Assembly: GCA_001695595.3 (NCBI GenBank)
Contig: MBPM02000186.1
Span: 1-64,000 of the forward strand
Direction of reading: 5' to 3'
Origin: Plasmopara viticola
Taxonomy: Eukaryota > Oomycota > Peronosporomycetes > Peronosporales > Peronosporaceae
Length of the DNA: 64,000 bases
The position numbers and the translations under genes were made by a program. Positions 9,790 to 20,158 of the stretch are shown in pieces. Position 1 is the stretch's first letter; every line of letters starts with the position of its first letter. A model generated the notes under the pieces. That model was not told the origin of the DNA and did no database searches. It saw only the letters and a list, made by a program, of their open reading frames with translations.

Positions 9790-10842
9790 TTACAATGTCG
9801 CCAGTCCCGATCGCTTGAACAACACCGTCGTCTGCGAGATGTACGTCCACCGGAGGAATTTCCTTTTAATTTTCATGAATTCTTTTGAAAAAGTTATGTG
9901 CTGCGTTGCACCCGAGTCAACCAGCCATACGCAACTCGACTTGGTGGTGCTTGAGTTTCCACCAACCGAGAAGAGAAAATCACCAGAGTCGACTTCACTC
10001 TGCGCGATATTTGCACGCTGTGCCGGCCGTTGCCGATCTGCGTTCTCACGAATTCTCACGGAGCACTTGGCGATCCAATGCCCGTGTTCTCCACAGTAAT
10101 GGCACGCACTACTGGCCTTAGCAGTCGCTTGGCGTCCCTTGCGACGTCCGTTGTCCGACGTCACAAACGCTTGTCCTTGCCCGTGCGCGGCTCCATCGAC
10201 GCCGCCACCTTGTTCCTTGCGTTTCATCTCTTCGTGTAACAGACGCGACGTCACAAGCTCCCATGTCAGCGTGTCCGAGCGCGACTCCAGCGCCGTGATG
10301 AGGAACTGGTACGAATCACACAGACTTCCAAGAAGCGTGATTACCAGGTCGTCCTCACTCACCGGGGCGCCCACCGCGTCAAGCTGCTCGGCCAACGTCT
10401 TGAGCTTGTTGATGTGCTCTAGCACACCATCGCCATCCTCCATCATCGTCGTGAAGAACCTGCGACGAAGGAAGAGCTTGTTTGCCAGGCTCCTCTTCTC
10501 GAAGTGTCCTTCCAATCTTGACCATGCATCATACGCATCCTTGGCCGAGCGAACCAGCGGCAGCTGCGAGTCCTCCATCGCAAGACAGATTATCGCCGGC
10601 TCCTTTCGAACCTTACGCTTAAAGATCGACTGGTCCATCGGGTTACTCAGCTGCTCAAGCTTTATCTCCCCGCTCGCAACTTCCCAGAGGTCGCGCTCTT
10701 CCAACACCATTCGCATCTTGAACTTCCACGTATGGAAATTCGTTCCGTCGAACTTGTTGATACGCGAGGGTGCAGCGACGTCCATGGCGAGGGCTTGGTC
10801 GTTGTCGGAGAACAGGACAGAGTGTGCGGGGCTTGGGCTCAT
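9790..10842 (-). pseudogene. C gag and start of protease
   Basis: Open from the ATG at 10842. Gag carries the [18 protein letters not shown] segment, a zinc knuckle with one changed residue after it (CHYCGEHGHWIAKCSVR), and the protease site VDSGATQHITFSKEF. A small deletion near 9870 (TCATGAATTC side) shifts the frame, so the last 20 or so residues are nonsense and the true VHLADDG continuation is in the neighbouring frame ending at 9850. From residue 27 or so the sequence is nearly identical to B1 gag. Confidence 0.85.
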
Positions 10843-10849
10843 AACCTAA

Positions 10850-11133
10850 TGAAAAGGTCGAAGTGAGCACTTGTTGGTAGAATGCAAAGTGAATATATTT
10901 AAAGGTCCTTAGTTCGCAACTACATGCTACCTCTGAGCCAATGATTTATCGAAGCCAATCAGAATGACTTACCATCCGGGCGCAAGCATCTTCCCATCCG
11001 GGCTCAATCATCTTGCGTGCCTGTACACCCGCCTATCCATGACGTCACTGTTGCTTGGTCGCAACGTTAACTGGTAACAGTACCGGTAGCTTACCGGTAC
11101 AACACTGCTGATCGAGGCGTCACATCTTTAACA
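10850..11133 (-). repeat. D-type LTR shared by C and D1
   Basis: 284-bp LTR, TGTTAAAGATG to CCTTTTCA in element orientation, with spacer TTA before the C primer-binding site. It is the 5' LTR of C and the 3' LTR of D1. It shares private variants (CTCTGAGCC, GGGCTCAATC) with the inverted D LTR at 37529-37812, from which it differs at about two bases. It contains an ACCGGTAGCTTACCGGT near-palindrome near 11080-11097. Confidence 0.88.
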
Positions 11134-14100
11134 CTCCCACTCGACTCGGCAGCTCTTGACGCTTGTATGCCAAGTCGGCTTCGAAGTATAGCAAATTGTG
11201 GTACAGGAATTGGCTTGGTCATGAGGTCGGCCAGCATGTCCGATGTTGAAATGTACTCAAGCGAAACTTGGCCGTCTTCAACCTTTTCGCGAACAAAGTG
11301 ATAGCGTATGTCGATATGCTTGGTACGCTCGCGGAACTCCCGATTCTTGGCCAACGCAATCGATCCTTGGTTATCTACGAATATCTTGACCGCTTCATCA
11401 AGAGCCATTTCACCGATTTCGCACCGAAAGAACTTGAGCCAAACTGCTTCTTGGGTAGCTTCGGAAAGCGCCATATATTCTGCCTCGGTTGATGACAACG
11501 CAACTGTTCGCTATTTCTTGCTTCGCCAGCAAATGCATCCGCCGTTCATCATGAATGCATATCCGCTTGTACTCTTTCTTGAGCCAACGTCCCCAGCCCA
11601 GTCCGCATCCGAATAGCCTTGAAGCCTTTTGTTGCTGTCCGCTCGAAACACGAGGCCATGAGTCTGTGTATCTTGTATATATCGAAATACTCTCTTGAGC
11701 GCCTGCCAATGAGTAGGGCACGGGTCCGCCGCGAATTGCCTTAGTGTCCCAACGGCTGCTGCAAGATCCGGGCGCGTGCCGACCATCAAATACATCAAAC
11801 AGCCGACCGCATTCCGGTAGGGAACATTTGCCATGGCTTCGTGATGCTTGCAACCTCCTTCGCACATGACCTTGGTAAGCTTGAGACCCGGTTCCTGAGG
11901 CGTCTTTACGGGATTGCTGTTATCCATTTTAAACTTCTTTAGAACATCACACGCAAACTTGGACTGCCTTACGATCATCATTCCAGCTTTTAAATCTTGT
12001 TCAATTTCCATGCCGAGAAAATATTGAGCTGGCCCATGTCTGTCATTTCGAACCGATCACTTAGCGCTTGCTTGGTGTCTTGTAGCAATGTTGAGCTGCT
12101 GCTTGCAAGAATGAGATCGTCGACGTAAAGCGCGATGAATATCATATCTTTGCCGTCACGCATGAAGTAGATGCAGTGGTCGGACACGCTCTTTTTGAAC
12201 TTGAGTTTAGGCATGAAGTCGTCAATAGTTTTATTCCACATACGCGGCGACTGCTTAAATCCGTGAAGAGATCGCTCAAGCTAGCAAACGAAATCCGGGC
12301 ATTTTTTATCGACAAATCCATCAGGCTGTGTCATGTAGATGTCCTCATCGAGAAGCCCCTTCAAAAAGGCAGTCTTGACATCCATTTGATGAATAGTGAG
12401 GCTGTACTTGGCTGTCAGACTAAGGAGAATTCGAATCGAAGTGAACTTGGCCACTGGCGCAAACGTTTCTTCATAGTCGACGCCATACTTTTGCGAAAAT
12501 CCCTTGGCCACCAAACGCGCCTTGTACCGCTCGATTTCGCCGATTTGATTTTCCTTTAGTCGAAACACCCATCTGTTGCCTATCGCTCTGCGACCTTTTG
12601 GTAATGGCACAAGTGTCCAGGTCTTGTTCTTGCGTAGTGATTCAATATCCGAGTCGCACACTTCCTCCTCTTGGCTGCGTCATTTGATTCCATTGCCGAA
12701 CTGAACGATGTCGGCATTTTCCCCACTATATCAACAATGTACGCAGCTTCGAAATCCTGGACTGCAGCGGACATCTCTGCAAGACCTTGGCAGTGACTAT
12801 AACGCTTGGATCGAAGAACTTCTGTAACTTGTTCTAGCGACTTCGCACGCTGGTGTCGCTTGCCTAGGGGGTCGTCAAAGTCAAAATTCTCTGCTGGATC
12901 TTCTTCTTCATGATCGGTTTCGTCATTCGGTGTTGCATCTTGTTGTGGTTCTTCGTCATCTTGAATAACAACTTCATCACAACCATATTTGACAAGTTTT
13001 TCACCGTCAAAGTTGTCGTCCATGAACTGTGCGTTTCGGCTCACAAGCACTCGACCGCTTTCAATTGTTTCAAAACGATACGCTTTCTCGCAATCGCTGT
13101 ATCCAAGAAACCGACATCGCACCGAACAAGCGTCAAACTTGGATTGTTTTTTTTTCGGCACGTGTACGTAAGCATGGCAACCAAAGACTTTAGAATTGGC
13201 CAAAAGAGGTTTCTTGCCAGTCCAAAGTTGATGTGGCGACTTGTCGTGGCTAACAGCACGTGTTGGGCACCGGATTCGAAGGAAAGTTGCGGTCATTACA
13301 GCCTCACCCCAATACGCTTTATTGAGACTAGCATGCTCAAGCATACACCGAGCACACTCAACCAAAGTTCGGTTCATGCGCTCGGCAACACCATTAAGCT
13401 GAGGGATGTATGGAGGCGTGAACTTCTGCACAATGCCACGGTCAGCACAAAACTTGGCCAACGCTCCTGATGTGTATTCGCTCGCCACCGTTGTCGCTTT
13501 GAAGCAGCTTGACCCGCTTTTTCGTCTACTTTTTAGCGTAAGCAACAAACTTAGCGAACTTGTCAGCCACTTCCGACTAATTTCGAAGCAGGTAAACTGC
13601 ACAGAAGTGCGACTTGTCATCTATGAAAGTGACAAAATATCGCTTGCCACTGTGTGTTGGGGTCCACATTGGACCACATACATCGCTGTGAATGACGTCA
13701 AGCACATCCTTTGCTCGGTTAGGCGACGACTTCATGTATGTTGCTTGGATTTGCTTTCCCAATGCACACCCGATACAAAGCTCCCACTGCTTTACTGACG
13801 TAATGTCAATGCCAGTGCCGTGACCCTTTTTGACGATGGCTTTCTAAACCGCCATGGCCAATATGACCAAGTCGAAGGTGCCAGAAGTACGATTTGGTGT
13901 CTTCAACGCAGCCTTTCAAAGTTGCCATATTGACCTCGTCTGTCTTAAGTGGCGTCATGCAAACCTTAGACAAGCCTTTGCCTTGACGTTCACCAAATTT
14001 CCACCGAATTCCTTTTGCTTGAGCAAAGCAGCCATCGATTTCGAACGTGACGGGACCCACGTCTTTTGTAAAGCGTCCAACCGAAAATAAGTTTCGCGTT

Positions 14101-15379
14101 AGCTTCGGGATATGCCACACGTTCGTAAGCACTCTTTTTTTCACTCCACGCGAAGTCGTCATCGACATTGTAATGCCACCGGTTTCAATTGCCTGAATGA
14201 CACCGTCGTCGGCAAGATGGACATCAATTGGTGCGATCTTGGTATAGTTTTTCATGAAGCCATTCGTGAAGGTCATATGCTGCGTCGCACCTGAGTCGAC
14301 CAGCCACACTTTACTCGTCTTGACGACTTCCATGCTGCCGCCAACCGAAAAAGGTAGTCACCAGAGTCTTCTTCACTCTGTGCTACGTGAGCTCGTTGCG
14401 GCTCCTGCCGCTCCGCGTTCTCGCGAATTCGCACTGGGCACTTGGCGATCCAATGTCCGTGCTTCCCACAGTAATGACATGCGCTTGTCCTAGCACGAGC
14501 TTGCCGTCCCTTGCGCCGTCCGTTGTCGCTTGTCATAAAGCTTGAACTTGGCCTGGCGCGCCGCCTTCAGTGCTACGGCCTTGTTTTTTGCGCTTCATGT
14601 TCTCATGCAAAAGCCGCGACGTCACCAGCTCCCACGTGAGTGAGTCGGCTCTAGACTCCAACGCCGCGATAAGAAATTGGTATGACTCGCTAAGGCTTGC
14701 AAGAAGCGTGATCACCAAGTCGTCCTCGCTGACCGGAGCGCCCACCGCGTCTAGCTGCTCCGCCAGCGTTTTGACCTTGTTGATGTGCTGCAACACATCA
14801 TCATCTCCGTCCATCATTGTCGTAAAGAAGCGTCGACAAAGAAAGAGCTTGTTTGCTAAACTCTTCTTCTCGAAGTACCCTTCTAGACGCGACCATGCAT
14901 CCTGCGCACCTTTCGCCGACCGTACCAATGGTAGCTGAGATGATGGAGTACGTTACCCCTAATTAGGGGCCGTGTAAGCCATGTCAAGCAAGTGCTATAG
15001 GGTTGTTCATTACACTTAACCCGAGTCTATCCGGCTCCGGGGATCGAACCCGGGACCTCCCGGTCCTGAAGTGAGTAGTAAACCACTGCACCACAGGATC
15101 GGTTAACCAATGGTAGCTGAGAGTCCTCCATGGCAAGGCAGATGATGGCCATAGCCTTGCGGGACTTGCGCTTGTACGTGCTTTGATCCAACTGCGTAAG
15201 ACAGTGCTAGTACTTGATCTCACCGCTCGTGACCTCCCACAGATCGCGCTCTTCCAGCACCATTTGCATCTTGAACTTCCACGTATGGTAATTCGTTCCG
15301 TCGAACTTGTTGATACGCAAGGGTGCAGCGACGTCCATGGCGAGGGCTTGGTCGTTGTCGGAGAACAGGGCTAACCTAA
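11134..15379 (-). pseudogene. Copia element D1 internal region, degenerate, with SINE insertion
   Basis: Gag-pol remnant on the minus strand. From right to left: Gag N-terminus (15100-15330), Gag centre (14533-14923), zinc knuckle CHYCGKHGHWIAKC (near 14470), protease [11 protein letters not shown] (near 14300), integrase (12900-13800), RT (YVDDLILA near 12120) and RNase H (11134-11500). Lesions include a 23-base loss near 15371 that removes the Gag ATG and primer-binding core, the SINE at 14941-15105, frameshifts near 14350, 13830, 13500, 12670 and 12010, a stop near 12283, and a stop between the CWRSKK and RTVALSS motifs near 11512. It is the shared-LTR neighbour of C (left) and of a D stub (right). 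Confidence 0.88.
14941..15105 (-). mobile_element. tRNA-derived SINE inserted in D1 gag
   Basis: 165 bp flanked by perfect 17-bp repeats (14924-14940 and 15106-15122, ACCAATGGTAGCTGAGA). On the minus strand it has an A box TGGTGCAGTGG (15093-15083) and a B box GGTTCGATCCC (15050-15040), the internal RNA polymerase III promoter of tRNA genes. The T-arm stem (CCGGG ... CCCGG) is recognisable, but the rest does not fold into a full tRNA. After the tRNA-like head comes an unrelated 75-bp body with a CCCCTAATTAGGGG palindrome, and there is no poly(A). The host site is a gag codon run, so D1 was already a passive target. Confidence 0.88.
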
Positions 15380-15663
15380 TGGAAAGGCCGAAGTGAGCAC
15401 TTATTGGTAGAATGCAAAGTGAATATATTTAAAGGTCCTTAGTTCGCAACTACATGCTACCTCTAAGCCAATGATTTATCGAAGCCAATCAGAATGACTT
15501 ACCATCCGGGCGCAATCATCTTCCCATCCGGGCGCAATCATCTTGCGTGCCTGTACACCCGCCTATCCATGACGTCACTGTTACTTGGTCGCAACTTTAA
15601 CTGGTAACAGTACCGGTAGCTTATCGGTTCAACACTGCTGATCGAGGCGTCACATCTTTAACA
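15380..15663 (-). repeat. D-type LTR shared by D1 and a D stub
   Basis: 284-bp LTR, same ends as at 10850-11133, with two copies of the CCATCCGGGCGCAATCATCTT module. It acts as the 5' LTR of D1 and the 3' LTR of the D fragment to its right. Confidence 0.87.
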
Positions 15664-15767
15664 CTCCCACTGGACTCGGCAGCTCTTGACGCTTGTATGC
15701 CAAGTCGGCTTCGAAGTATAGCAAATTGTGGTGCAGGAATCGGCTTGGTCATGAGGTCGGCCAGCAT
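15664..15767 (-). pseudogene. D stub, RNase H C-terminus
   Basis: The last 35 or so codons of a D-type pol (LADLMTKPIPAPQFAILRSRLGIQ) plus polypurine tract, cut at GGCCAGCAT by the A2 LTR. The matching continuation of this D copy is not found on the other side of A2. Confidence 0.8.
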
Positions 15768-16067
15768 TGTTGTAAGAAGCACTTGTGCTGTAGATGGCAA
15801 AATGCAAAGTGAATATATTTATAAGGTCCTTAGTTCGTAACAACATGCTACCCTAAGCCAATGATTTATCGAAGTCAATCAGAGAGACTTACAATCCGGG
15901 CGCAATCATCTTCCCATCCGGGCGCAATCATCTTCCCATCCTGAAACCGATCTTTTGCCCATCTTGAACCCGCTCATTCAGTCGGTCATCAATTGATTGT
16001 AGATACCCGTACTTGCCGATATATAGCCGCTGGTCGAGGCGTTTCTGCGCCAGCATCTTCGACAACA
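15768..16067 (-). repeat. A2 left (3') LTR
   Basis: 300 bp. Same as the A3 left LTR (30984-31284) apart from one missing base near 15851. It has two 22-bp enhancer modules, unlike the single one in the A2 right LTR. Confidence 0.9.
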
Positions 16068-16828
16068 CTTCCACTCGACTCGACAGCCTTTTGTGCTTGA
16101 ATGCCGAGCATGCTTCGAAGTTTGCAGAATTGCGTAGCTGGAATTGACTTCGTCATGATATCGGCCGCATATCCTGAGTTGGACAGTACTCAAGCACCAC
16201 TTGATTGGCTTAACCTTCTCGCGCACGAAATGGTATCGAATGTCGATGTGCTTAGTGCGCTTGTGAAACTCCGAGTTCTTGGTCAGCGCGATCGAGCCTT
16301 GGTTGTCTTCATAATCTTGATCGCATCGTCGTTGCTTATTTCGCCGAGTTCGCATAGAAAAGTCTTAAGCCGCACTGCTTCTTGTGTAGCCTCCGAAAGG
16401 CCATGTATTCGGCTTCGTCGATGAAAGCGCCGCCGTCCGCTGTTTCTTGCTTCGCCAGCTAATACATCCGCCATTTAGCTTGAACAAATATCCGCTTGTG
16501 CTTCTGCGAGACTCAATGTCTCCAGCCCAATCTGCATCTGAATAGCCCATTAGCTTGCGGTGCCGTTGCGCGTAAATTCGAGTCCATATGTTGGTGTTGC
16601 TTGAAGATACCGCAATACGCGCTTGAGAGCTTGCCAGTGTGTTGGACAGGGATCAGACGCAAATTGACTGAGGGCACCTACTGCCGCAGCGAGGTCCGGA
16701 CGCGTCGCCACCATCAAGTACATGATAGCTCCGACAGCACTTCGGTAAGGCACATTCTTCATGGTTTCTTCATGTTTGCAGCCGCCCTCGCACATATTCT
16801 TTTTCAACTCGAGTCCAGGGTCTTGACA
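16068..16828 (-). pseudogene. A2 RNase H and end of RT, multiply frameshifted
   Basis: Same protein as A1 782-1560, but split by one-base deletions near 16167, 16223, 16313, 16399, 16416 and 16557 and a 10-base deletion near 16826. The one-base loss near 16223 is shared with A3. The other five shorten a short run of the same base relative to A3. RNase H motifs ([24 protein letters not shown]) are recognisable across frames. Confidence 0.85.
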
Positions 16829-19800
16829 GGCTTACTTTCTTGCATGCCAAACTTGATTAATATTGACTTCAGGAAATTTGTTTGCCGCATCGTCACTTGG
16901 CCAGCCTTGTGGTCGACCTTGATCTCAACACCGAGAAAATACCTAAGTTCACCAAGATCTGTCATCTCAAACCGATTGCTCAGCATGCGCTTAGTCGATT
17001 CAATGAGCTCTTCGTTGCCACTTGCGATGATAAGGTCGTCAACGTAAAGAACCACAAAAGCCATGTCACCATTACCATTCCGTTTGACGTACACACAATG
17101 GTCTGAGTCGCACTTGATAAAACCAATCTTGAGCATGAAATCATCAATGGTTTGGTTCCACATGCGAGGTGACTGTTTTAAGCCGTACAACGATCGCTTG
17201 AGCTTGCAAACGTAGTCGGGGTGAGTTGCGTCAACGTATCCGTCCGGCTGTGTCATATAGATGTCTTCATCGAGCATACCGTTCAGAAACGATGTCTTCA
17301 CATCCATTTGGTGAAGCAAAAGATTGTACCTGGCTGCCAAACTCAGCACGATCCGAATCGAGGTGAACTTGGCCACAGGTGCGAAAGTTTCCTCATAGTC
17401 GATGCCAAACTTCTGCGAAAAACCCTTTGCAACCAGTCGAGCCTTGTATCGCTCAACTCGACCATCCTGGTTTTCTTTGACACGAAACACCCATCTGCAG
17501 CCGATTGCTTTGCGTCCTTTTGGCAGTTGCACGATATCCCAAGTGTCATTTCTAAACAGCGAGTCGATCTCCGAGTCACATGCTGTTTTCCATTTGCTTG
17601 CGTTCTTGGATTCCATAGCCGACTTGAACGTAGTTGGCATATCTCCCCCTGAATCCATGACGTAAGCAGCTTCAAAGCTTGAGCCATCTTGAGCTGCTGC
17701 TGACATCTCATCAAGGCCTTGGTTTCTGCTATACCGAGTAGAGTGCGTATTGTAATGTGCGAACCGCTTGGCATTTCTTGTTTCAGTAGCCTTCTCCAAC
17801 GAATCCGTTCGCTGGTGTCTCTTGTTACCACTTTCATCGCTTTCTTCCATTTCCGCATCATCGTTTTGAACTTGGTCCTCATGCTGCGAGTCCTCATCCG
17901 TTGTATTTTCATCATGTATGTAGACTTCCTCTTGACGATAATCATGCTTTCCAATGTCGAAAACGTCTTCCATGAATTGCGCGTCTCGGCTTACCAGCAC
18001 ACGACCACTCTTGATTTCCTCGAACCGATACGCTTTTTCATGATCCGAATACCCGATAAATCGACAGCGAACCGATCGGGCATCAAACTTTGCGCGCTTT
18101 TCTTTAGGCACCGTCACATACGCATGACAACCAAAGACTTTCAGATTCGCAAGCAATGGCTTCTTTCCCGTCCAAGCTTGATATGGCGAAATGTCTTGAT
18201 TGAGAGCGCGCGTTGGACACCGATTTCGAAGAAACATAGCTGTCATGACTGCTTCACCCCAGTACACCTTCGTCAATCCAGCATGCTCCATCATGCAGCG
18301 TGCACATTCCACCAATGTTCTGTTCATTCGCTCCGCCACTCCGTTAAGCTGAGGAGTGTAGGGCGGCGTAAATTTCTGCACGATTCCATGATTGCTGCAA
18401 AACTTGGCCATTTCGCTCGAAGTGTACTCTCCGCCATTATCACTGCGAAGCGTTTTCACTCGCTTTCCTGTTTGGTTTTCGGCAAGAACGACAAAATTTG
18501 CGAATTTCGCGGCTACTTCCGACTTGTTTCGCAGCAAGTAAACCATGCAAAAATGTGACTTGTCATCAATAAATGTGACAAAGTAACGCTTTCCACCAAA
18601 AGTCGATGTCTGCATCGGCCCACACACATCGCTGTGAATTACCTCAAGCAGTTGCTTTGAACGGCTTGGTGACAAATTTGAGAAACTCACTCTCGTTTGT
18701 TTACCGAGTGAGCACCCGTCACACTTCTCCCACTGTTTAACTGAACCCATGTCAAGTCCGTAGCCGATCTTTTTCTTAATCATAGTGTCGAGACCACCAT
18801 AGCTAATATGACCAAATCGAAGGTGCCAGAGGTACGAATTGGTGTCCCCATGGCATCCCGACGAAGTTATCACATTAGCCTCATCCGGAAGAAGTGGCGT
18901 CATGCAGAGCTTGAACAGGCCTTTGCCTTCGCGAGCACCAAGTTTCCACTTGAGGCCCTTGGTCATAGCAAAACAACCTTCATGCTCAACCGTCACGGCG
19001 CCAACATCCTTCGTAAACCGGCCGACTGAAAATAAATTTCGAGAAAGCTTTGGGATATACCACACACCAGTAAGCAGTCCCTTCTTTATACCATGTGGAG
19101 TGTGCATTGACATCACGATGTCGCCGGACCCAATCGCTTGCACCACTCCATCGTCTGCAAGATGCACATCCCTCGGCGTAATTGTCTTGAAATTTCGCAT
19201 GAATTTCTTGGAACTCGTCATGTGCTGCGTCGCTCCAGAGTCAATCAGCCACACTTCACCCGATTTGGGAATGCTGTCTCCAGCCGAAAACAGAAAATCG
19301 CCATTGTCATCATCGACTTGCGCGATATTCGCTCGTTGCGATTTCTGTCGCTCACCATTCTCGCGAATTCGAACTGGACACTTGGCAATCCAATGTCCTT
19401 GTTCCCCACAGTAGTGGCACGCGCTGACCTTTTGCACTGGTCGCCCACCCTTACGCTTGCTGTAGTCATTCGCCAAAAACGCTTGCCCTTGACCATGCGC
19501 AGCTCCATCGGCCCCAATACCTTGTTCCTTTCGTTTCATGTCTTCATGCAATAGTCGAGATGTCACGAGCTCCCACGACAGCGAGTCCGATCTCGACTCC
19601 AAAGCTGTTATAAGAAATGAAAATGACTCACTCAAACTCCCAAGAAGCGTGATCACCAAGTCATCCTCTGTTACCGGAGCACCCACTGCGTCGAGCTGTT
19701 CCGCCAGAGTCTTCATCTTGTTAATATGCGCGAGCACATCATCACCTTCGTCCATCTTGGCCGTGAAGAAACGACGACGAAGAAAGAGCTTGTTCGCTAA

Positions 19801-20154
19801 GCTCTTCTTCTCGAAGTGGCCTTCGAGCCGTGACCATGCATCATGCGCTCCAGTTGCCGAGCGCACAAGAGGCAGCTGCGAATCTTCCATCGCGAGACAG
19901 ATGATCGCAAGCGCCTTTCTTGACTTGCGCTTAAACGTCAGCTGGTCCAAGGCCGTTGTCAAGTCCTCCATCTTGACTTCCCCACTCGCTACCTCCCATA
20001 GGTCCCGCTCCTCAAGCACCATCTGCATCTTGAACTTCCATGTGTGGAAGTTTGTTCCATCGAACTTGTTGATGCGTGAGTTGGTGGCGGCGGCGATGTC
20101 CATAGCGAAAGCGTAGTCGGTGTCGGGGGCAGAGTTGGCGGAGCTTGGGCTCAT
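16804..20154 (-). CDS. gag-pol: A2 Gag-Pol polyprotein, gag to RT
   Basis: From the ATG at 20154 this is the same polyprotein as A1, with zinc knuckle, DSGA protease, D-D-35-E integrase and YVDD RT all present. One substitution is visible relative to A1 (Phe to Val just before [10 protein letters not shown], about 18990). The frame ends early in nonsense after a 10-base deletion near 16826, just before the RT thumb and RNase H region, so no complete Pol is encoded. The sequence left of 16896 belongs to the A3-like half. Confidence 0.88.
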   Translation of the reverse strand: MSPSSANSAPDTDYAFAMDIAAATNSRINKFDGTNFHTWKFKMQMVLEERDLWEVASGEVKMEDLTTALDQLTFKRKSRKALAIICLAMEDSQLPLVRSATGAHDAWSRLEGHFEKKSLANKLFLRRRFFTAKMDEGDDVLAHINKMKTLAEQLDAVGAPVTEDDLVITLLGSLSESFSFLITALESRSDSLSWELVTSRLLHEDMKRKEQGIGADGAAHGQGQAFLANDYSKRKGGRPVQKVSACHYCGEQGHWIAKCPVRIRENGERQKSQRANIAQVDDDNGDFLFSAGDSIPKSGEVWLIDSGATQHMTSSKKFMRNFKTITPRDVHLADDGVVQAIGSGDIVMSMHTPHGIKKGLLTGVWYIPKLSRNLFSVGRFTKDVGAVTVEHEGCFAMTKGLKWKLGAREGKGLFKLCMTPLLPDEANVITSSGCHGDTNSYLWHLRFGHISYGGLDTMIKKKIGYGLDMGSVKQWEKCDGCSLGKQTRVSFSNLSPSRSKQLLEVIHSDVCGPMQTSTFGGKRYFVTFIDDKSHFCMVYLLRNKSEVAAKFANFVVLAENQTGKRVKTLRSDNGGEYTSSEMAKFCSNHGIVQKFTPPYTPQLNGVAERMNRTLVECARCMMEHAGLTKVYWGEAVMTAMFLRNRCPTRALNQDISPYQAWTGKKPLLANLKVFGCHAYVTVPKEKRAKFDARSVRCRFIGYSDHEKAYRFEEIKSGRVLVSRDAQFMEDVFDIGKHDYRQEEVYIHDENTTDEDSQHEDQVQNDDAEMEESDESGNKRHQRTDSLEKATETRNAKRFAHYNTHSTRYSRNQGLDEMSAAAQDGSSFEAAYVMDSGGDMPTTFKSAMESKNASKWKTACDSEIDSLFRNDTWDIVQLPKGRKAIGCRWVFRVKENQDGRVERYKARLVAKGFSQKFGIDYEETFAPVAKFTSIRIVLSLAARYNLLLHQMDVKTSFLNGMLDEDIYMTQPDGYVDATHPDYVCKLKRSLYGLKQSPRMWNQTIDDFMLKIGFIKCDSDHCVYVKRNGNGDMAFVVLYVDDLIIASGNEELIESTKRMLSNRFEMTDLGELRYFLGVEIKVDHKAGQVTMRQTNFLKSILIKFGMQESKPVKTLDSS

Positions 20155-20158
20155 AACC

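Larger units (their letters stand above)
6794..10842 (-). mobile_element. Copia element C, chimeric B body with D-type 5' end
   Basis: Internal region of a minus-strand copia element between two unlike LTRs: a B-type LTR on its 3' side (6500-6793) and a D-type LTR on its 5' side (10850-11133). The first 25 or so Gag codons (MSPSPAHSVLFSDNDQAL) are D-like; from INKFDGTNF onward the protein matches B1. A single retrotransposition event gives two identical LTRs, so I infer DNA-level recombination between a B and a D copy in the gag leader, near 10730-10780. Pol is broken several times between 8230 and 9850. Confidence 0.85.
1701..16916. repeat. Tandem duplication unit 1 (15,216 bp)
   Basis: First of two direct repeats. 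Every feature between about 1.7 and 15.8 kb recurs at plus 15,216 bp, including lesions and the SINE with its target duplication. In the parts I compared I saw one substitution (about 3774 versus 18990). The boundaries lie inside A elements, where A2 switches from A3-like to A1-like sequence between 16896 and 16916. The last 1.1 kb of the unit is an exception, with extra small indels. Confidence 0.9.

Noticed and set aside
14984..15105. Functional tRNA gene on the minus strand
   Set aside because: A and B boxes and a T arm are present, but the acceptor and anticodon stems do not form. A 17-bp target duplication flanks a longer 165-bp unit, so it is a SINE.
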